This document shows, in pieces, positions 58,259 to 64,000 of a DNA stretch of 64,000 nt (positions are counted from its first letter, which is position 1; every line of letters starts with the position of its first letter). The stretch is from Parascedosporium putredinis (lineage: Eukaryota; Ascomycota; Sordariomycetes; Microascales; Microascaceae), in the NCBI GenBank assembly GCA_949357655.1, contig CASHTG010000001.1, positions 558,001-622,000 on the forward strand, in the 5' to 3' direction. Below the pieces are notes generated by a model. It was not told where the DNA came from. It did no database searches and saw only the letters and a list, made by a program, of their open reading frames with translations. A program made the translations under genes and the position numbers.

Positions 58259-60263
58259 ATGGACTCTCTCAGTGGCATACTTTTGGTGCCTCCTGAACGC
58301 GGCCAGATCCTTGGGCGGGCAGTATGGAAAGTAAGGATATTCCGATCAGCGAGATCACTGGAGTTGAGGAAGATGTGATTCGCATTTCTTGACCAGGCCG
58401 CTTACACATGATCGCACCAGGCCCGATACGTCGTTGTTGGTCGCCGAAACTCAATCAGAGAACAACCCGTTGTGAGCTATCCGCACAGGGCAGCGCCGAG
58501 TCGCACATTCTCCAACAGCTCCAAGATGCGAGAGCCACTGCAGCTACAAAATACCGAATACACGATTTCGGTTTACAAATCAAAGGTTTGCCGAGTTTTT
58601 TATCATTTTCTTTTCTTCTCTCTCTATGAGTGTTAAGGCACAACCTAACACGCCTGTTTGACAACTAGGATGACTACGAACCCTACTACCAGTGTCCTGT
58701 GAACTCGGTGACGGATTGTCAAGTCCAGCAACTTTCACACCGCAAGCAAGGCCCGGTCTTACCAACACTGGTCATCACAGTCTCGGACAAGGAAAAGAAG
58801 CGACGATCAAGTAGGGCTGCGGGGCTTATTTCGGGCAAAGAATCCACGCAGTCCACGCTTTGGTTTCGGACGCCACCAGACGATCACCATCACAGCCTTC
58901 ACGAATGGAGACATTACATTCTGTCAAGGAAGCTACCCATGAGTCCAGAGAGCCCCGTATCCCCCACCTTTGTCAATCCATTCGCTCCGCGATCTGACGG
59001 GAGGCCGTCGAGCGGAAACCAAAAACGCACAACCCTTTCTCATTTGTCCCATAGTCGAGGCTTTACCGCTCCTGGAGACCGAGATGGACCGCCCACTGCC
59101 CACGGCTCCGAGTCGCCTAGCCTCCGCTCGAAGCGAAGCGACGTTTCTTCTCCCACCAGCGGGATTCATCCCAGTTTGTCCCATAGAACTTTACCGAGCC
59201 ACCACCACTATACAACGGGATCGCGAGCCGATATTCCGCCTGATTTGCCATCGCCCGCCGAGTCCGGGGCAGGCGATCAGCACATCAACGAGTTGATTGA
59301 CGGCTGGTCCAGCCCTCAAGCACGCTCTTCCTCATTCAGCTCCCCTCGCGCAGGCGCCCCATCCCTTGATCGTCGGCACACGTCAGTCGGTGTTAGTCCC
59401 ACAATTAATCGTGAGACCATCCTCGACCGCGCTTTTCAGTTGCGCTGTATTCCCGGCTCCGAACGAGCAGTTCCTGGAGAGGAGAAGCTCAGCTCGCTCG
59501 CCCGCTTCGACGCTCTCATGCGCGATACTGAGGACCGCCGGAACAAGGACGATGGCGTGCGGGCTAAACAAGCGCAAGAGGCGCGGAGGAAGTGGGAAAT
59601 GGGCGGTGATTCAAGCGAGTCGGATGACGAGTCGGAAAGGGAAACCGACGACGAGGACGACGACTACCACCTCGAGCAAGACTCCGCCGGCCTCGTCGCG
59701 ATACGCTGATTCCGCCTGCAACCCAGCGGGCTCTCGAATTCATCACCGGTCGATATGATGGACCGCAATCACCGCGCACTCCTCATAGTGCCGCACTGCC
59801 CACGACGAAGTCGGCGGTAGCTATTGAAGCAGCCTTCCGGCCTCACACGAGTTACGCGAGGAAGCGACCCGACATGGCTTCTCGCACGCAGAGCCAACCT
59901 CACCTCCTGCACAACCAGGCCGAGATGTTAATGCCACCCATAGAGGATCCTGCTGAGGCAGACGAACGACAAGGCTCCAACAATGGCAAGAGGCCCAGCT
60001 TTGCAGAATTCACCAAACGACTCTCCAGCACCAGCAGCTTGCTATTAGTCCAGACCAACAACACAAGCGGCGCAAGCAGTCGGGGCAGCTCCGAACTCGA
60101 CTACCACCCAGTGCCGCCACTGCCCCGATCCAGTCTGGGCGCACGAAGCTCAGCAACCATTCCAAATTTACGGCAACCGCGGGATGTTGACGAGCGTGAT
60201 AAGCGGTGCGCCTGGCGTTCGAGCGTAGGGGTTATTGGAGGACCCGAAGGAGGATTTGTATGA
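58259..60263 (+). CDS. Conserved fungal protein with PH-like N-terminal domain, function unknown
   Basis: I recognise this as a conserved but unnamed filamentous-fungal protein. Exons: 58259-58330, 58421-58585 and 58669-60263, with in-phase GT-AG introns; the second donor is the unusual GTTTGC. The N-terminus reads MDSLSGILLVPPERGQILG, ARYVVVGRRN, YTISVYKSK, CQVQQLSHRKQGPVLPTLVI, SDKEKKRRSSRAAGLIS and TLWFRTPPDD, a beta-rich PH-like pattern of about 180 residues. The rest is Ser/Pro-rich and disordered, with a motif INELIDGWSSP, a helical block RFDALMRDTEDRRNKDD and an acidic cluster. One missing base near 59695-59705 joins the tail, which contains GKRPSFAEFTKRLSSTSSLL and ends SVGVIGGPEGGFV. 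Repaired length is 610 residues. A PH-like fold would suggest membrane or phosphoinositide binding, but that is inference. Confidence 0.8.
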
Positions 60264-61717
60264 TTGGACGAGATTTTGACGCTTTACGCAGACACATTGC
60301 CCCTGTATTGCTTGACTTTAGATCCTTTTTTCCCTTTGTCCGTTTCCTTGTTTATCTCTACAGAGATGTCAAGTCCGCTACCCCTTCTTTTTTTCTTCCT
60401 TCCTCCGCTCTACCTTTCGGTGTTTGGCGGCTTGGACTATGTATGTCCTTTTTTTCCTTTTTTCTCTCTCTTTTTATCACTGCCCGCAGTTCTGCATTCA
60501 CGACCCTTACGATGCCGATGCTCAATTTTTTTCTTTTTCCCTCTACCACACTTGGAGTTTTCACATCCAATTGCTTTTTAATAGTCTGTATCCTATGGGG
60601 ATTCACTGATTGCTTTTCGCCTGCCAAGCATCGGCGCTTGTTGTCTCTCTCCCCGCACCCCCACAGTTACTTCCGAGGTGCCGTTTTCGTTTTCCTTGGC
60701 TTGACTTGCGAAAGCGACCGGGCGCCGTGGAAGCCGGTGCTCTGAGGATCTCCCTTGAGTTACATAGGCTTGCCGCAGAAGGGCGTCCGGTAAATAGCGG
60801 CGCGAGGAGGAAGAGGAGTTGGCTTGCGGTTGTATTTGGGTAACATATGCATAGAACACCAAAGAGAGGGGCGGGGTATTTCCTTGACACTCGGCATGCA
60901 TATGTGGTGCATCAGCGGTAGCAGCGCAGCTACACCGCGTACTCTTTGCCTCGCTTCCAGGCAAGGGCGTGACCTGGTTCAGTCGGGATTGGCTTGATCG
61001 TTTTTCTTTCTGGAAATATGCACGGCTGGGGCAGGAAAAGTGGGGGATACAGGATTGGGAGGTGGGAGCGTCTTTCACGCTCCGTTGACATGGGGAGGAA
61101 GCGATTGCCGATCCCTGGGCCTCCGTTGGGGGTTGGTCTCGTCATTCTCAGGGCCATTCAGTTACGAAAGACGGTCATATCTAGTTCGAATGTAATAAAA
61201 CCACGCTGGTGACCATTTTCTCCTGGTTCTTGTGGGGGTTTTCGGTTCTCTTGCCTTGTGCGCATTTCTGTTTTCCCTGTTGTTTTCCACCCCCAATGTT
61301 CTTCTCTCGCCTATCCCACGTGTTGAAGAGGGCCAAACAGATCCATGGATGAATCTACTCGGTCACTCCCAGTATTATCAGTGGTGCCAACCTGTATGCC
61401 CAGCCATGGCAAGTGCTGAGCTGGATGGGAATGGTGCCGTATGACTGAGATCAATCGCCCCATCGACGTCAACATTAGGTGTAATCATTGCGCAGCCCGC
61501 ACCGTTGGAGGCACCCATTTTACTGGCTTAAATCTTGAATTATACGTGGCTACTATTTGCGCACAAAGTTTGATCTTTGGTTCCACGCCTCGCTCCGCTG
61601 TTCGAATGTAAAAGCACTGGGCAAACAGCCTTATGTAGTGGCTCATTTAGCCTCCCTTTGTACTTGCCATTGCAACCCAGCCATACGCACCCCTTCCTTG
61701 ATCTCCTCGTCTTCGTC
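60264..61717. other. Intergenic, convergent 3' region
   Basis: Between the ends of the PH-like gene and the carboxypeptidase. T-rich on the plus strand just after the stop codon (about 60300-60560), probably 3' untranslated region. No conserved coding sequence. Confidence 0.55.
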
Positions 61718-64000
61718 TTACTGAACAATAAAGTCAACCACCAGTGCGCTCCCGTCCTGCAACCCAGCGAGCTGCTCCGCCGAGCACTGGCCCAAAACGA
61801 GAGGCGGCGCGAGGACGTAGCAAAAGGTCGAGCCGCGGACGGGCCCAGCAACTTGGGTGAGATGGCGGATTGACTTGGGGCCAGAAGTGGAGAAGGAAGC
61901 GTCGGCGGCGGAGGCCGGCAGGAGGCCGCGCGGGATGTCTGTATTCGACATTGCGCGGCGGAAGAGTGCATATGTGGCCGGAGGGTTGTAGAAGGGGACT
62001 ATGGGGTGTCGAGTCACTCGCGGATTAGCGTTATACTTTTTGTTGTTTCCCCGTGGCGTAAGACTTGCCAAACCCACCCTCGCACTCATGACTATTTCCA
62101 GCCATGTGCGGAAGTACGGGGAGATAGGGCAGAGTGCGGAGAGAGAGGTTAAGGAGGCAGTGGCAACTTACTGGCGTGTCCGGCTTGGAAAATACGGGTG
62201 AAAGAAAGGAGGCCGGCCTGGCGCGTTTTCCCCGCGATGGCCCCCTGGACGAGGAAGTCTTGGTAGCCGGCGGAGAGGAAGGGTGCGGAGGCGTTAAAGG
62301 GGATACTCTTGGTGAGAGCCTCGCCACCAAACCCTAAATAAGAGGCTTGTTGTTAGCTTGATGGCGAGAAGTCTGTCGGGCCTGGAGGACGGCAAAAGAG
62401 AAACAGCTACGGAGTGAAGGGGTGGGAGGGAGGGAGGGGAGGGGAGGCAAACAATTTGCTCCATAATCGCGGTCGCCGTAGGCGAGCGTGACAGGGATGC
62501 CGTGGTCAAGAAGCTCCCCAAGCTTGAAGCGGAAGTCTTTCGAAGCAAGTCTCCGGAGGCGGCAAACACTATCTCCCTCATTAGCCAGCAATACAAAGTA
62601 GAGAAATGGGAGCCAGGGGAGTCTGGGGGCGACCTGGGAGGCGTTACCACGTTACTTACAGCCGGGAAGTGAAGGATTACTAAAGGTATAGTTGACGCCG
62701 TGGCCCCTCGAATATCGACGCCGAGCCGCTGCTGTATCTCTTCCCGGTTCAGGAACCCATACGCAAACGGCTCGGGGAACTGGGTCGACCTATTATGGGC
62801 AATGTCGTAAGGGCTCAGCGTGGAAAGGGTTTCGAAGGGGGCGTGCACGTCACTTAAGCAAACCTCGAACGCCGCAAGGCAAGCATTTTGCACGTCGGTA
62901 TTTTTCCTGTGTTGTGCGGGTCGGCGCTTGTAGCGAGGTCCTGGCAGGCTACGACGAGCTCCTTGCAACCGCCGGGGGCCTCGAAGGCGGCATTGATCTT
63001 ATCAGCCACGTTGGGTGGAAAGGCTTGGATCCCGTAGGTGTTGTTGACGGCGAACTCGGGCAAGTATTCTCCTGGACGAGGTAGTCTACCAGGCCGCTGA
63101 AGATGCCGAGGTGCGAGATGGCGATGGGACGGGGCTGGGTAGGGTCGTGACCGCAAGATCTGGGAGGATTGGCTTCGCGGCTCTTTAGATCGAGGCTGCG
63201 TCTCGTAAACATGTGGGCTATGGCAGGTCCCCAGTGGCCGCCGCTAGGTTGCTTGTTAGCCCGGGATGCGTACGACCTTTTACCCAAAGGTGCAGGGGAG
63301 ATGGGGTGAGATGGCTTACTATGATTGAGTCCACAAGGAGACGCTTTCTCTTCGATAAGACCGAAACTGTGGCTGAACCATCCAACTTTGCATAAACTCC
63401 CAGAGGATGGCGGCAGTATGTTCAGAGGTGAGCGGGATAGCGAGGGCATTCTGAGATGAAAAGGTGCCGTTGAGAGTTGGCCCGGATGGAGAAGGATACC
63501 ATTGAGGGAAGATACCCCCACTAAGCTAATAAGAGAGAAGGAAGATTCTGTGTCAGTTCCACTGGCACATATCTCGATAAGTAACATGAGGGACGTACAA
63601 GGTCAAGCTTGCCGGGCGTGGGGATGTCGAAGCTAAAGCCGGACGAAATAGGCTGGTCTATATAAAGAACATTGGAATTTTGGTTCCAGGACCATTCGTT
63701 CAACTCGGTTGACTTTGAGTCATTCAACACCTTGCACGGACCATTGCCGCCGAGAGCCTTTGTAAAACGTTGGGGTGAGAACGGGGACGTAGCTACGAGG
63801 GAGGGTTGTGGAAGGATGTGACGGCAATACCGAATATCCCTAGCCTGATGGTCTCATGGGGGTAGCAGCTTGAACCTACCTGATCGATAGAGCCGCTTCC
63901 CGGTCCTCCCTGGAGCCAGATGGTCAAGGGGCTGTTTCTGGATCCTTGCGGCTCTCAAAAAACCAGAAAAAGATGTTGTGCGGGCCACTGGGCGGATCAC
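61718..64000 (-). CDS. Serine carboxypeptidase, peptidase family S10 (S1-type, 5' end outside window)
   Basis: Alpha/beta-hydrolase serine carboxypeptidase; fungal relatives are secreted or vacuolar. Seven exons are visible: 64000-63880, 63757-63599, 63525-63320, 63243-62660, 62622-62453, 62333-62172 and 61998-61718, all in phase. Order of motifs: NIFFWFFESRKDPETAPL, TIWLQGGPGSGSIDQ, LYIDQPISSGFSFD, SLWTQSYGGHWGPA with the nucleophile Ser codon at 63324-63322, EYLPEFAVNNTYGIQAF, LAYGDRDYGANWFGGEA with the catalytic Asp, and FQAGHAIPFYNP with the His codon at 62178-62176. The triad is therefore complete. The Ser is assembled next to an exon junction. Five sites lack one base (63928-63931, about 63070, 62901-62905, 62704-62707, about 62600). 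The exon 5 donor is GTTTGC. The signal peptide would lie beyond the right edge. Confidence 0.92.

Noticed and set aside
411..64000. Programmed ribosomal frameshifting as the cause of the broken frames
   Set aside because: Too many sites, in unrelated genes, without common slippery heptamers or structured downstream elements.
1..64000. CRISPR arrays, bacterial operons, insertion sequences or viral genes
   Set aside because: No regularly spaced repeats, no bacterial gene order and no viral or transposase proteins were recognised.

Overview
The window is nuclear DNA from a filamentous ascomycete (Pezizomycotina), most likely a Sordariomycete. The evidence is short GT-AG introns, pyrimidine-rich leaders before start codons, and recognisable fungal single-copy genes (CSE1, VPS1, CENP-I/Mis6, TSC2, GID7, an Ngs1-like acetyltransferase). 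There is no operon structure, and nothing bacterial, viral or CRISPR-like was seen. The genus cannot be named from the sequence alone.

Layout: the left edge holds the first codons of an unidentified minus-strand gene. Then come cutC (+, 411-1220), an LCCL-domain membrane protein (-, 1801-3752), the tRNA-guanine transglycosylase accessory subunit QTRT2 (+, 4976-6483), an intron-containing tRNA-Phe (6923-7014) and the inner-kinetochore gene CENP-I/Mis6 (-, 7407-10219). A gene-poor block of about 8 kb follows, ending in a CT-rich leader and an Ngs1-like GNAT gene without its GH3 sensor domain (+, about 18.3-20.5 kb). Next are TSC2/tuberin (-, 21900-27314), an MDR-family reductase (-, 29295-30663), CSE1/exportin-2 (+, 32981-36418), an alpha-methylacyl-CoA racemase-type enzyme (+, 38095-39401), the dynamin VPS1 (-, 40326-43000), a candidate non-autonomous transposon (43529-44112) and GID7/WDR26 (-, 45731 to about 48229). 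A second gene-poor block of about 10 kb separates these from a conserved fungal PH-like protein of unknown function (+, 58259-60263) and a serine carboxypeptidase S10 cut by the right edge (-, 61718-64000).

The dominant feature is technical. Nearly every conserved gene is broken by +1-correctable frameshifts. I count about 50 sites in 13 genes. All are restored by adding one base, or in four cases two bases, usually in a run of C or G. With those bases restored, each gene whose start and end lie in the window becomes one open frame whose exon lengths sum to a multiple of three. Essential genes are affected, so this is best explained by homopolymer under-calling in the assembly, not by pseudogenes. 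Coordinates below are on the sequence as given.

The genes are ordinary housekeeping and signalling functions on both strands: nutrient signalling (TSC2, GID7, the Ngs1-like protein), trafficking (VPS1, CSE1), chromosome segregation (CENP-I) and tRNA modification (QTRT2). They do not form a biosynthetic cluster. The points most worth following are the sensor-less Ngs1-like gene, the 584-bp inverted-repeat element and the two gene-poor blocks.
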